Assembly (NCBI GenBank): GCA_028599075.1
Contig: JAQRMW010000147.1
Coordinates: forward strand, 1 to 53,007
Reading direction: 5' to 3'
Length of the DNA: 53,007 nt
From: Urechidicola sp.
GTDB taxonomy: Bacteria; Bacteroidota; Bacteroidia; Flavobacteriales; Flavobacteriaceae
Shown piece after piece: positions 34,920 through 44,442 of this stretch. Below the pieces are notes generated by a model. The model had not been told where the DNA came from, searched no databases, and saw only the letters and a program-made list of their open reading frames with translations. The translations under genes and the position numbers were made by a program. Within the stretch, counting starts at the first letter, position 1; each line of letters starts with the position of its first letter.

Positions 34920-36935
34920 TTATTTGTATGAACGTTGTTTAAGTTCAATATCTTTAAATTCTAATTCTTCTTTATGTAAAACTGCATCTGCAGGTTCTCC
35001 TTTGTATTCCCAAGCTGATACATATGCAAAATCTTCATCGTTACGTAAAGCTTCTCCTTTTTGCTCACCTTCTTTCACTACGCTTTCGTCTCTGTAATGT
35101 CCTCCGCAAGATTCGTTTCTATCCAACGCGTCTTTGGCAAACAACTCTCCTAGTTCTAAGAAATCTGCAACACGACCTGCTTTTTCTAATTCCAAATTCA
35201 TTTCGTTTGCATCACCTGGAACTTTTACATCTTTCCAGAATTCTTCACGAATTGCTTTAATTTCAGCCATTGCTTCTTTTAAATGTGGTGCATTACGTGC
35301 CATACCTACTTTATCCCACATTACTTTTCCTAAACGCTTGTGGAAATGATCTACAGATTTCGTTCCTTTATTATTCATAAAGAAATTGATTCTGTCAGTT
35401 ACTTCTTTTTCTACCTCATCAAATTCTTTAGAATCTGTTGATATTTTTCCAGTACGAATATCATCAGACAAATAATCTCCAATCGTATAAGGCAATACAA
35501 AATATCCGTCTGCCAAACCTTGCATTAAGGCAGATGCTCCTAATCTATTCGCACCATGATCAGAGAAATTTGCTTCTCCTAAACAATACAATCCTGGTAC
35601 AGTAGTCATTAAATTATAATCAACCCAAACACCTCCCATGGTATAATGAGTTGCTGGATAAATCATCATTGGAGTTTCATACGGATTCTCAGCGATGATT
35701 TTTTCATACATCTGGAATAAATTTCCGTACTTTTCTTCAATAATACCTTGACCTAATTTTATAATTTCTTCTTTTGAAGGGTTGCTAATTCCGTGAATTT
35801 TTGCTTGCTCTTTACCATAACGCATAAAAGCATCAGCAAAATCTAAATACACAGCTTCTCCAGTTGCGTTAACACCATAACCAGCATCACAACGTTCTTT
35901 TGCAGCTCTTGATGCAACATCTCGAGGTACTAAGTTTCCGAATGCCGGATAACGTCTTTCTAAGTAGTAATCTCTATCTTCTTCAGCAATTGCTGTAGGT
36001 CTTAATTTTCCTTCCTGTATTGCCTTTGCATCTTCAATTTTTGCAGGTACCCAAATACGTCCGTCATTACGTAATGACTCTGACATTAATGTTAGTTTAG
36101 ATTGATAATCTCCAGATCTTGGAATACAAGTTGGATGTATCTGCGTGAAGCAAGGGTTTGCAAAATAGGCTCCTTTTTTATGAATTTTCCAAGCTGCTGT
36201 AACATTAGACCCCATAGCGTTGGTAGATAAGAAATATACATTTCCATACCCTCCTGTAGCAATAACTACTGCATGAGCAGAATGTCTTTCAATATCTCCT
36301 GTAATTAAATTACGAGTGATAATTCCTCTTGCTTTTCCATCGACCTTAACTACATCTAACATTTCGTGACGGTTAAACATTTCAATCTTACCACGAGCAA
36401 TCTGTCTGTTCATTGCAGAATAAGCTCCTAATAATAACTGTTGTCCTGTTTGCCCTTTTGCATAAAAAGTTCTTGAAACCAATACACCTCCAAACGAACG
36501 ATTGTCTAAAAGTCCACCATAGTCACGGGCAAAAGGTACTCCTTGTGCTACACATTGGTCAATGATGTTTCCAGAAACCTCTGCCAAACGATATACGTTT
36601 GCTTCACGAGAACGGTAATCTCCTCCTTTAACAGTATCGTAAAAAAGGCGATAATCTGAATCTCCATCACCCATATAATTTTTAGAAGCATTGATTCCTC
36701 CTTGTGCTGCAATTGAGTGTGCACGACGTGGCGAATCTTGATAGCAGTATGCTTTTACATTATATCCTTGTTCGGCTAATGTTGCAGCTGCAGACCCTCC
36801 TGCTAATCCAGTTCCTACAACGATAACATCAATGTTACGTTTGTTGGCAGGATTAACCAAATCAATCTTATTTTTATAATTTGTCCATTTGTCTTTGATA
36901 GGACCTTTAGGTACTTTTGAATCTAAAATTGCCAT
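34920..36935 (-). CDS. sdhA: Succinate dehydrogenase/fumarate reductase flavoprotein subunit
   Basis: A 671-residue FAD-containing catalytic subunit that oxidises succinate to fumarate. The N-terminal dinucleotide fold is [21 protein letters not shown]. The covalent-flavin histidine region is [17 protein letters not shown], and the C-terminal flavin-contact region is [19 protein letters not shown]. The long C-terminal domain is typical of the Bacteroidota enzyme. It lies 11 bases downstream of sdhC and 9 upstream of sdhB. Confidence 0.97.
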   Translation of the reverse strand: MAILDSKVPKGPIKDKWTNYKNKIDLVNPANKRNIDVIVVGTGLAGGSAAATLAEQGYNVKAYCYQDSPRRAHSIAAQGGINASKNYMGDGDSDYRLFYDTVKGGDYRSREANVYRLAEVSGNIIDQCVAQGVPFARDYGGLLDNRSFGGVLVSRTFYAKGQTGQQLLLGAYSAMNRQIARGKIEMFNRHEMLDVVKVDGKARGIITRNLITGDIERHSAHAVVIATGGYGNVYFLSTNAMGSNVTAAWKIHKKGAYFANPCFTQIHPTCIPRSGDYQSKLTLMSESLRNDGRIWVPAKIEDAKAIQEGKLRPTAIAEEDRDYYLERRYPAFGNLVPRDVASRAAKERCDAGYGVNATGEAVYLDFADAFMRYGKEQAKIHGISNPSKEEIIKLGQGIIEEKYGNLFQMYEKIIAENPYETPMMIYPATHYTMGGVWVDYNLMTTVPGLYCLGEANFSDHGANRLGASALMQGLADGYFVLPYTIGDYLSDDIRTGKISTDSKEFDEVEKEVTDRINFFMNNKGTKSVDHFHKRLGKVMWDKVGMARNAPHLKEAMAEIKAIREEFWKDVKVPGDANEMNLELEKAGRVADFLELGELFAKDALDRNESCGGHYRDESVVKEGEQKGEALRNDEDFAYVSAWEYKGEPADAVLHKEELEFKDIELKQRSYK

Positions 36936-36946
36936 AGGTTTGGAAA

Positions 36947-37615
36947 TTATGATAGTTGAGTGATATAATGAAATAGTGCAATGAAAATAAATCCTAACGG
37001 AATAAGAATCGCGTAGATATTTCCGCAGCGCTTAACATATTTTGTATATTTATTATTCATTCCCATTGATTGGAATGCTGATTGAAATCCGTGTAATAAG
37101 TGCAATGCCAATAACACAAATGCGATGACATATGCTCCTACTCTTAATGGGTTTACAAATTTATGCTGTAACTCATGAAAATATCTTGTTGGATCTTCTG
37201 GCAATACAGCTATGTATTTATGATTGATTTCTGGAATCCAAAAATCAATAAAATGCAATACGATAAAAGCTAAAATTGCCATACCAGAAATTGCCATGTT
37301 TCTACTCATCCAAGTAGAATTGGCAGCTCCATTGTTTTTTGCGTAGGATGATACACCTACTGCTTTTTTGTTCTTAAGCTCTAAAACAAATCCCATAACA
37401 AAATGAAATACCACCCCGAAAATTAAAATCGGTTGCATTGCAAATTGTATTAATGGATTGACTCCCATAAAGTGGGATGCTACATTAAAGGCATCTTCAC
37501 TACATACTGAGACTAAGTTTACCGAAAGGTGGATTAATAAAAAGATAATTAAAAACAGTGCCGAAAGAGCCATTGCCACTTTCTTGGCTATTGATGAGGA
37601 TAAAAGTCCGCTCAT
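36947..37615 (-). CDS. sdhC: Succinate dehydrogenase cytochrome b subunit (single anchor, B-type)
   Basis: A 222-residue membrane anchor with five hydrophobic segments, and His residues placed in several of them ([34 protein letters not shown]) as in di-heme B-type complex II. One protein replaces the SdhC/SdhD pair, so no sdhD is expected. It heads the sdhCAB operon that passes electrons to menaquinone. A promoter with a striking hairpin lies directly upstream. Confidence 0.94.
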   Translation of the reverse strand: MSGLLSSSIAKKVAMALSALFLIIFLLIHLSVNLVSVCSEDAFNVASHFMGVNPLIQFAMQPILIFGVVFHFVMGFVLELKNKKAVGVSSYAKNNGAANSTWMSRNMAISGMAILAFIVLHFIDFWIPEINHKYIAVLPEDPTRYFHELQHKFVNPLRVGAYVIAFVLLALHLLHGFQSAFQSMGMNNKYTKYVKRCGNIYAILIPLGFIFIALFHYITQLS

Positions 37616-37640
37616 TTTTTTGAAGTGTTAATTTAGATAA

Positions 37641-37668
37641 CAAATATACCATTAAGTAAATTACTCAA
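37641..37668 (-). promoter_or_regulatory. sdhCAB promoter: TTG, 17 bp, TATATTTG
   Basis: The minus strand carries TATATTTG (37648-37641), an exact TAnnTTTG match, with a TTG (37668-37666) 17 bases upstream. The predicted leader is about 20 bases. The TTG falls inside one arm of the 18-bp inverted repeat at 37658-37699. Confidence 0.5.
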
Positions 37669-37699
37669 AAAATGATTTTCGTCATTTTTTGAGTAATTT
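37658..37699. repeat. Perfect 18-bp inverted repeat between the protease gene and sdhC
   Basis: AAATTACTCAAAAAATGA (37658-37675) and TCATTTTTTGAGTAATTT (37682-37699) are exact reverse complements around the loop TTTTCG. It lies 44 bases after the protease stop, so it may end that transcript. It also overlaps the -33 position of the sdh promoter, so it could be an operator. There is no clean T tract directly after the stem. Confidence 0.7.
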
Positions 37700-37742
37700 A
37701 GAAAGATTATAAGTAGAATATATTCCTAAGTGTTTTAAAGCC

Positions 37743-39518
37743 TTATTTAACAATAAATCTTTTTGTTGTTGAAGCGTTATCAGAAAGTATATTGATAAAA
37801 TAGATTCCTTGAGAAAGTTGTTTGATATCTAATATTTTATTTTCTGAAATGTCTTTAGTCATTAATTCCCTACCACTTACATCAAAAATAGTGGCTGTTT
37901 CTAAATTTAAAAACAATTCATTTTGAATGATTAATTTATTAGTTGCAGGATTTGGGTATAATACAATGCTCTTTGCCAATAATTGGTCTGCAACACTTGC
38001 GGTACATACATAAGCAGTCATATTATCAACAGGAGCACAAGGGATATCAACAACACTTCTACTTTGCACATCATTACCCGCAGCAATATCGTTGGCGCTT
38101 AATGCTCTATTATTATCACCTGCTGCAATAGACCAATGCATTAATGCACCAGTATCAATTACATGTAACAATTGATGCCCATGTCCTAATTCATGTGCAG
38201 ATACAGATTCAAAATCTATCTTCGGAGCAACGGCTGCAGTTGGACCATATTCCCAATTAGCACCACTATCAAACACAATATCTAACTCTGAAACAAACCA
38301 ATATAAAATTACATCCGTGATTCCGCAATTAGCAGAAGCATAAGTGGTACATCTTCCCAAGACACCTGGTGGTAATTCTGTTCCAATATCAAACCGAATC
38401 ACATTAATACCATCAGCAGCAATAACATCGGTAGGTGTTGTTGCTCCTATCGTCCAATTTACACCCGTTTCACAACGCCATGTATCAAAAGATCTAACGA
38501 ACGATTCATTAGCAGCAGTATTTGCATCAAAACCTGTAAACATTTGCCAAGTATAACCACCACTTCCATTGATATCTTTATGTCTGGTTTGATATGCTTC
38601 TAAGCCAACGCCATTTCCCCAATCATGATTAAATGTTGTTTCTGCATAAGAGATTGTTAAGGTAGAAGATGTGTCTGAGCTTGCATCACTATCATGTGTT
38701 ACCCTAACATCACCAGTACCTGCACTTGAAGGGATTTCAACCATAATTTCGGTATCTGACCATGCGTCAATCTGTGTTGGTAAAGCATCTATATAAGTAG
38801 CTCCGCCATCATCTGCATTTCTAAAACTTACAATCCCAGCAACAGCACCAAAACCAGTACCTGTTATTGTTAAAACAGATTCGGTACCTGCTGAAGAAGT
38901 CATTGGAGCAATAGATGTGATTGCAACAGCTAATACATTACTGTTTTGAGTAAAAACATCGATGTCAAAATCAGTAATATCTATTTTAGAAGAACCTACT
39001 AAGTTTTCAATTTCAGTATAAAATGTAGATATACCTTCTTTTATATAAAATGGATTTACTGCTAGATCTTCGTATTTATTGTACTTATAAAATCCTTGAA
39101 TACTACTATATGGTTTAAATTTAGAATTGTCAGAAAGTGCGTCTGGAGTCAATTGTTTGTCATTTTCATAGAGCATAAATATTCCTATATCCCTTTTTGC
39201 AAGTCTCAAACTTGGTGAAACCCGTTCTGCCTGAAACCCTACTGTACCTCCCGGTGTGACGACTTCAATGGTTGTAAATGATTGCCCTTTAAACACCTTG
39301 TAAACTTCTACTTCGTTTACCGTATAAATGTTTTGATGATTTATATCCCAATAAGATTTTTTTGAGATTACTTTACCTTCAACTATTAAAGTTGATGATG
39401 CTACCTGATCTTCTAATGATACTTTTGATAGCATTCCGTGTTGCGCAATTGCAATCGTTGAGGATAGGGAAATACAAAAAGCAATTGCAATAATTTTTGA
39501 AGTAATTCTTTGTTTCAT
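37743..39518 (-). CDS. T9SS-secreted zincin-type metalloprotease with TIG domain
   Basis: A 591-residue secreted protein. The signal peptide ends near AIAQ (residue 25). A TIG/IPT Ig-like domain spans about 205-290 (LTITGTGFGAVAG). A metalloprotease domain carries HELGHGHQLLH (442-452) and a following Met at 460 (TGALMHW). The C-terminal type A sorting domain starts at IVLYPNP (about 517) and ends STTKRFIVK, so the protein leaves the cell by the type IX system. The zinc motif resembles metzincins, but the Gly usually found at the eighth position is Gln. The catalytic Glu is present. Confidence 0.85.
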   Translation of the reverse strand: MKQRITSKIIAIAFCISLSSTIAIAQHGMLSKVSLEDQVASSTLIVEGKVISKKSYWDINHQNIYTVNEVEVYKVFKGQSFTTIEVVTPGGTVGFQAERVSPSLRLAKRDIGIFMLYENDKQLTPDALSDNSKFKPYSSIQGFYKYNKYEDLAVNPFYIKEGISTFYTEIENLVGSSKIDITDFDIDVFTQNSNVLAVAITSIAPMTSSAGTESVLTITGTGFGAVAGIVSFRNADDGGATYIDALPTQIDAWSDTEIMVEIPSSAGTGDVRVTHDSDASSDTSSTLTISYAETTFNHDWGNGVGLEAYQTRHKDINGSGGYTWQMFTGFDANTAANESFVRSFDTWRCETGVNWTIGATTPTDVIAADGINVIRFDIGTELPPGVLGRCTTYASANCGITDVILYWFVSELDIVFDSGANWEYGPTAAVAPKIDFESVSAHELGHGHQLLHVIDTGALMHWSIAAGDNNRALSANDIAAGNDVQSRSVVDIPCAPVDNMTAYVCTASVADQLLAKSIVLYPNPATNKLIIQNELFLNLETATIFDVSGRELMTKDISENKILDIKQLSQGIYFINILSDNASTTKRFIVK

Positions 39519-39637
39519 AACTTAAATGATTAAAAATTAGCACTATATAATTTTAAAATATGGACATAAATATACAAATTAATCTTTATAGTTTTTTAAA
39601 ATCTCTTTACCTTTACATCATATAAAAATGTAACGAC

Positions 39638-40930
39638 ATGAAGTACCTTCCAATTGATTCTAACCTATTTATAAAAAATCGTAAAAAGTTTATAGGCAAA
39701 ATGAAATCCAATTCATTGGCCATATTTAACTCGAATGACATTTATCCGATAAGCGCAGATAGTACTTTACCTTTTGCACAACATCGTGATATTTTTTATT
39801 TAAGTGGTGTTGACCAAGAAGAAAGTGTGTTAGTTATTTTTCCTGATGCTCCTAAAAAAGAACATCGAAAAATTTTGTTTTTAAAAGAAACCAACGATCA
39901 TATCGCTGTTTGGGAAGGTGAAAAACTAACCAAAGAAAAGGCTTTTGAAACAAGTGGAATCAAAACAGTTTATTGGTTACAAGATTTAGAAAAAGTACTG
40001 TTTGAATTGATGACTCAAGCTGAAAACATTTATATCAACACAAACGAACATTATCGGGCAAATGTAGAAACTGAAACCCGAGAAGCTCGTTTTGTAAAGT
40101 GGTTACAAGAAAAATATCCTGCACATACTTATTTAAGGTCGCAACCTATTTTACAACGTCTTCGTTCAATAAAAGAACCTGAAGAAATTGCTCAGATTCA
40201 GCAAGCATGTGATATTACCGAAAAAGGGTTTAGAAGAGTTTTGAAAGCTACTAAACCTGATGTTTGGGAATACGAGCTAGAAGCAGATTATATGCATGAA
40301 TTTTTAAAAAATCGTTCTGATGGATTTGCATATACTCCGATTATAGCAAGTGGGTACAATGCCAACGTATTACATTATATTGAAAACAATCAACAGTGTA
40401 AAACAGGTGATGTTATTTTAATGGATGTTGGAGCAAGCTATGCCAATTATGCAAGTGATATGACTCGCTGTGTTCCTGTTTCTGGAAAATTTACCGATAG
40501 ACAAAAAGATGTTTACAATGCAGTATTAAGAGTTAAAAAGGCAGCTGCTAAAATGTTAGTTCCCGGAACCATTTGGGCAGATTATCATGTTGAAGTTGGT
40601 AAATTAATGACTCAAGAATTAATTGGATTAGGATTGATTACTAATGAAGATGTTAAAAATGAGAACCCTGATTGGCCAGCATATAAAAAATATTTTATGC
40701 ACGGTACTTCGCACCACATGGGGCTTGACACACATGATTACGGAATCTTAACCGAACCTATGCAAGCAAACATGGTGTTTACCGTTGAACCTGGAATTTA
40801 CATTCCAGATGAAAATTTAGGCATTCGTTTAGAAGATGATTATGTAATCCAAGAGTCGGGAGAGCCTATCAATTTGATGAAAAACATTCCATTAGAAATT
40901 GATGAGATTGAGGCTTTAATGGCTGAATAG
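39638..40930 (+). CDS. pepP: Xaa-Pro aminopeptidase (aminopeptidase P family)
   Basis: A 430-residue M24B peptidase that removes the first residue before proline. The N-terminal aminopeptidase-P domain spans about 1-160. The pita-bread catalytic domain shows metal ligands in MDVGASYANYASDMTR, HGTSHHMGLDTHD, FTVEPGIYIP and IRLEDDY. A near-consensus TACCTTTA precedes the gene. It is convergent with lysC, 18 bases between the stops. Confidence 0.93.
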   Translation: MKYLPIDSNLFIKNRKKFIGKMKSNSLAIFNSNDIYPISADSTLPFAQHRDIFYLSGVDQEESVLVIFPDAPKKEHRKILFLKETNDHIAVWEGEKLTKEKAFETSGIKTVYWLQDLEKVLFELMTQAENIYINTNEHYRANVETETREARFVKWLQEKYPAHTYLRSQPILQRLRSIKEPEEIAQIQQACDITEKGFRRVLKATKPDVWEYELEADYMHEFLKNRSDGFAYTPIIASGYNANVLHYIENNQQCKTGDVILMDVGASYANYASDMTRCVPVSGKFTDRQKDVYNAVLRVKKAAAKMLVPGTIWADYHVEVGKLMTQELIGLGLITNEDVKNENPDWPAYKKYFMHGTSHHMGLDTHDYGILTEPMQANMVFTVEPGIYIPDENLGIRLEDDYVIQESGEPINLMKNIPLEIDEIEALMAE

Positions 40931-40948
40931 TTTTTAGAAAAGTATTTA

Positions 40949-42274
40949 CTAAACCAAAACTGCTCCTTCAAAAACATAGGAATGTACTTTTTTTAGAGTG
41001 ACTACTTTATCATCAGTGTGTACAAGGAGTGAAATGTTGTTATTGCTACCGCCATAGGAAATCATCCGAACATTTACATCTTGTAGCACTTGAAATAACC
41101 TGTGTGTGTCTTCATGAAAAATAATAGAATGTCCGACCAAACAAATAATACTCTGGTCAGAATCAATCGTTACCATTGCAAATTTTTCTAATTCTTCAGT
41201 GATTGACTTTAGATATTTATCATCATCTATAGTCAATGAAACTGCAATTTCTGAAGTGGTAATCATATCGATTGACGTTTCGTATTTCTCAAAAATTTCA
41301 AATACTTTTTTTAAAAAACCGTGTGCTTGTAACATACGAGCCGATTTAATTTTAATCGCAGTAATAGTGTCCTTTGCCGCAATAGCTTTGATGCCATCTC
41401 CATGAATTTCGCTATTGATTAATGTCCCGTATGCCTCTGGTTGCATTGTGTTTTTTAAACGAACCGGAATATCAAATTTACGAACTGGCATTACTGTTTG
41501 TGGATGTAAAATCTTAGCACCAAAATAAGCCAATTCCGCAGCTTCATCAAAAGATAGATTTGAAATTGCGTGGGTGTTTTCTACACATCGGGGGTCGTTA
41601 TTGTGAAACCCGTCAATGTCTGTCCATATTTGCACCTCATCAGCATTAATGACCGAACCAATAATCGTTGCTGTATAATCGCTGCCACCTCTTTCTAAAT
41701 TGGCAATCTGACCATCAGCATCCAAACAAATAAACCCCTGAGTGATGTAAATATCAGCAGGTAAAATTTCGTCAATAACCCTGTTTAGGTTTCTACTAAT
41801 ATAAAAATTATCTGGCTCTCCATTTCTATCAATTCTCATAAAATCTAGTGCAGGTAATAATCTTGCATTCAATCCTTCTTGGGTTAAATAATGACTAAAT
41901 ATAAAAGTAGATAACAGTTCCCCTTGAGAAACAATAGTATTGTACAACAATTGAGAATAAGGTTCTCCTATACAACTTTTTAAGTAGTCAAAAACAGTAT
42001 CTATATAATTACCTACTTCTTGCTTTAATTCTGAATTATATAATAACTCATCAATAGTTACCAAGTATTTTTGATATAAGGTTTCTATACCTTCAAGTGC
42101 AATTTCATGCTCTCCCTTTTTAATATTTTCTGAAATTTTTACCAGCGTATTCGTAGTTCCAGACATTGCTGATAAAACAACTATCTTTTTCCCTTCACCT
42201 TTGATAATATTTTTTACGTTGATCATGTTTTCTACTGACCCTACTGATGTGCCTCCAAATTTTAATACTAACAT
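40949..42274 (-). CDS. lysC: Aspartate kinase, monofunctional
   Basis: A 441-residue kinase for the first step of the lysine, threonine and methionine pathway. The N-terminal signature VLKFGGTSVGS, the catalytic-domain stretch LERGGSDYTATIIG and two C-terminal ACT domains (about 300-441, with MITTSEIAVSLTID and MISYGGSNNNIS) are clear. The ACT domains usually bind end-product amino acids. The start is the ATG at 42274: it gives MLVLKFGG directly, and a TACATTTG promoter lies 19-26 bases upstream, so a longer frame starting at 42304 is unlikely. No homoserine dehydrogenase domain is fused. Confidence 0.93.
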   Translation of the reverse strand: MLVLKFGGTSVGSVENMINVKNIIKGEGKKIVVLSAMSGTTNTLVKISENIKKGEHEIALEGIETLYQKYLVTIDELLYNSELKQEVGNYIDTVFDYLKSCIGEPYSQLLYNTIVSQGELLSTFIFSHYLTQEGLNARLLPALDFMRIDRNGEPDNFYISRNLNRVIDEILPADIYITQGFICLDADGQIANLERGGSDYTATIIGSVINADEVQIWTDIDGFHNNDPRCVENTHAISNLSFDEAAELAYFGAKILHPQTVMPVRKFDIPVRLKNTMQPEAYGTLINSEIHGDGIKAIAAKDTITAIKIKSARMLQAHGFLKKVFEIFEKYETSIDMITTSEIAVSLTIDDDKYLKSITEELEKFAMVTIDSDQSIICLVGHSIIFHEDTHRLFQVLQDVNVRMISYGGSNNNISLLVHTDDKVVTLKKVHSYVFEGAVLV

Positions 42275-42292
42275 AGTTATTTGATTTGACAA

Positions 42293-42300
42293 CAAATGTA
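42293..42300 (-). promoter_or_regulatory. Bacteroidota -7 element TACATTTG for lysC
   Basis: The minus strand reads TACATTTG, an exact consensus match, and gives a leader of about 12 bases before the ATG at 42274. It excludes the longer open frame from 42304. Confidence 0.5.
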
Positions 42301-42375
42301 TCATGAGTCATCAACAATAGCATAGAAATAAAATATTTATACTACTTTTACACAAGTTGTTAAATAATTAACATA

Positions 42376-43032
42376 ATGAGAACAATCGCATCTTGTGTAG
42401 AAGAAATTTTATTGGCTCAACCATTTTTAGAAGAAGCCTTATCTAGAAATATCATCAACTTTTCGGCCCTAGCAGAGGAGTTGCAAAAACCCGTAAGTGT
42501 GATGTTACACAAGCTAGTTAAATCTGGCGCAATAATGATGGCACTTAGGAGATACAATCCTCCAAAAGATTTGGGGAGCTCATTAAAACTGAGACGGGTA
42601 ATACAAAATTTAGGAGATATTACTGTGCGCTCTAACTTAAGTGATTTTACTTTTCAAAATTCAAGAACATTAATCGATAGCCATGTAAAGGTGTTAGAAC
42701 AGGTAGGCACTAGAACAAATATCTTTTATGCTTTTACCAGAGGAATTCACGAAAGCACAATTATCATTTCTAGTTCAGAAAAAAAAATTGTTACAGATGG
42801 TTTTAAAAATGAAACCAAATTAGGTTTGCAAGAAGAGTTGTCAGCTATTAGTATTAGCTTGCCCGAAAATAATTCAAAAATTACAGGGCTTTATTATCAA
42901 ATTTTTAAACGTTTGGCTTGGGAGGGAATTGCACTTTACGAAGTCGTTTCTACCACCAATGAGTTTACCATTTTAGTGGAAGATTATTTAGTTGATAAAG
43001 CATTTTCGGTAATTAAAAAGTTGAAGAGTTAG
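42376..43032 (+). CDS. Predicted HTH plus ACT-domain protein, divergent from lysC
   Basis: A 218-residue protein. Residues about 1-65 look like a winged helix (IINFSALAEELQKPVSVMLHKLVKSGAIMMALRRY). The C-terminal 70 residues have the alternation of an ACT domain (ITGLYYQIFKRLAWEGIALYEVVSTTNEFTILVEDY). This layout suggests an amino-acid-sensing DNA-binding regulator. Relatives occur in flavobacteria, sometimes labelled as aspartate kinase, though there is no kinase domain here. It faces lysC across 101 bases and is followed 2 bases later by an alpha/beta hydrolase. Regulation of lysC is inferred from position only. Confidence 0.65.
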   Translation: MRTIASCVEEILLAQPFLEEALSRNIINFSALAEELQKPVSVMLHKLVKSGAIMMALRRYNPPKDLGSSLKLRRVIQNLGDITVRSNLSDFTFQNSRTLIDSHVKVLEQVGTRTNIFYAFTRGIHESTIIISSSEKKIVTDGFKNETKLGLQEELSAISISLPENNSKITGLYYQIFKRLAWEGIALYEVVSTTNEFTILVEDYLVDKAFSVIKKLKS

Positions 43033-43034
43033 AT

Positions 43035-43817
43035 ATGCCAAAAATCATCTATAAAAATATACCTATAAATTATTCATTAACAGGTAAAGGATCTGCAATT
43101 ATATTACTACATGGCTTTTTAGAAAACAATTCTATGTGGAAAGGCATTATTCCGGCTTTATCAAAAAAAAATAAAGTAATAACGGTTGATTTATTTGGGC
43201 ATGGCAAAACAGAAAACTTGGGATATATCCACACTATGGAAGAACAAGCAACTATGGTTCGGTTTGTTTTAAAATCATTAAACATTAGAAAAGCAACTCT
43301 CATTGGTCATTCTATGGGAGGTTATGTTGCCTTGGCCTTTGCAGAATTATTTCCAAAAAACACTAAAGGAATTTGCCTAATGAATTCTACAGCTTATCCT
43401 GATACTTCCGAAAAGAAAATCAACCGAGATCGAGCTATTGAAGTTGTAAAACAAAATCATCAAACTTTTGTAAGATTATCAATTCCATTGTTATTTTCAG
43501 AAGAAAATCAGACTACCTTAAAAGAAGAAGTTGAATCAGTAACTTCTGAAGCTTTAAAAATTTCAAAACAAGGAATTATTGCTTCATTAGAAGGAATGAA
43601 AATTAGAAAAGACAGAACAGCAATTTTAAAAAATAATGACTTTAAAAAGCTGTTAATCTTAGGAAAAAAAGATCCTGTGCTCAATTTTAAAGAGCATCAA
43701 GAGCAAATTAAAAATACAAACACAGAACTAAAAATACTATCGCAAGGACATATGTCGCACATCGAAAATAACAAAGAGTTAACATTTGCCTTAGAGAATT
43801 TTATTAAATTGCAATAG
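43035..43817 (+). CDS. Alpha/beta hydrolase
   Basis: A 260-residue serine hydrolase. The oxyanion-side HGF motif is LLHGFLENNSMW, the nucleophile elbow is GHSMGG (S93), the acid is probably D in GKKDPVLNF, and the histidine is in QGHMSHIEN. No signal peptide is seen. It is most similar in pattern to small esterase/haloperoxidase-type hydrolases; the substrate is unknown. It starts 2 bases after the HTH-ACT gene, so they are one unit. Confidence 0.85.
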   Translation: MPKIIYKNIPINYSLTGKGSAIILLHGFLENNSMWKGIIPALSKKNKVITVDLFGHGKTENLGYIHTMEEQATMVRFVLKSLNIRKATLIGHSMGGYVALAFAELFPKNTKGICLMNSTAYPDTSEKKINRDRAIEVVKQNHQTFVRLSIPLLFSEENQTTLKEEVESVTSEALKISKQGIIASLEGMKIRKDRTAILKNNDFKKLLILGKKDPVLNFKEHQEQIKNTNTELKILSQGHMSHIENNKELTFALENFIKLQ

Positions 43818-43928
43818 CATATGAAACGAGCATATTCAAAATTACCCCCAAGGGAATGACTAATAGCGAACAGCATGTGACCGATTTGACAAGTAATTAA
43901 AGACATATGAAAACGAAAATTATACACT

Positions 43929-44441
43929 ATGAAAAAAGCAGCATTCATCACCTTTGTACTACTCCTAATAGTTTCTAATCCTACTTTTGCTCAATCAAAA
44001 AAAGAATTAAAAAAGCAAGCGGAATTAAAAGAATATACCAAAACCAAAAAATTAATTCAAGGAGGGGTTTACACTTTTGAAGCAACTTCTGCCAATACTC
44101 AAAAAGGGAGACGAATTGATTTAACTACAAATTTCAATTCCCTAAAAATAAATAATGCACATGCTATTGCCGATTTACCTTTCTTCGGATTTTCGCAAGT
44201 GAGCAATTTTAAGGGAGATGGTGGAATTAAATTTGACTCTGAAAATGTTGATTATAAAATTGAGTATAGCGACAAAAAGCACAGAATAACAATCAAATTC
44301 AAAGCTAAAAACAAAACTGAAACATTCGATTTGTTTTTAACCGTTTATTCTGATGCTACTGCAACATTAAACGTTTCTAGTAGCCAACGAGACTTTATGA
44401 GTTATAGAGGTGATGTTGAAGAAGTAGCTGTAGAAAAATAA
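43929..44441 (+). CDS. DUF4251 domain secreted protein
   Basis: A 170-residue protein with a signal peptide (MKKAAFITFVLLLIVSNPTFAQ), a short charged helix (KKELKKQAELKEYTKTKKLI) and a beta-rich DUF4251 domain (YTFEATSANTQKGRRIDLT to SSSQRDFMSYRGDV). Members are periplasmic Bacteroidota proteins of unknown role. Its stop is one base from the stop of the convergent thiL gene. Confidence 0.85.
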   Translation: MKKAAFITFVLLLIVSNPTFAQSKKELKKQAELKEYTKTKKLIQGGVYTFEATSANTQKGRRIDLTTNFNSLKINNAHAIADLPFFGFSQVSNFKGDGGIKFDSENVDYKIEYSDKKHRITIKFKAKNKTETFDLFLTVYSDATATLNVSSSQRDFMSYRGDVEEVAVEK

Positions 44442-44442
44442 G

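Noticed and set aside
42275..42304. Longer N-terminus for aspartate kinase
   Set aside because: The exact TACATTTG promoter element lies inside it, and the kinase signature starts right after the ATG at 42274.
43818..43928. Possible regulatory element before the DUF4251 gene
   Set aside because: The 111 bases show no exact promoter motif and no strong inverted repeat.
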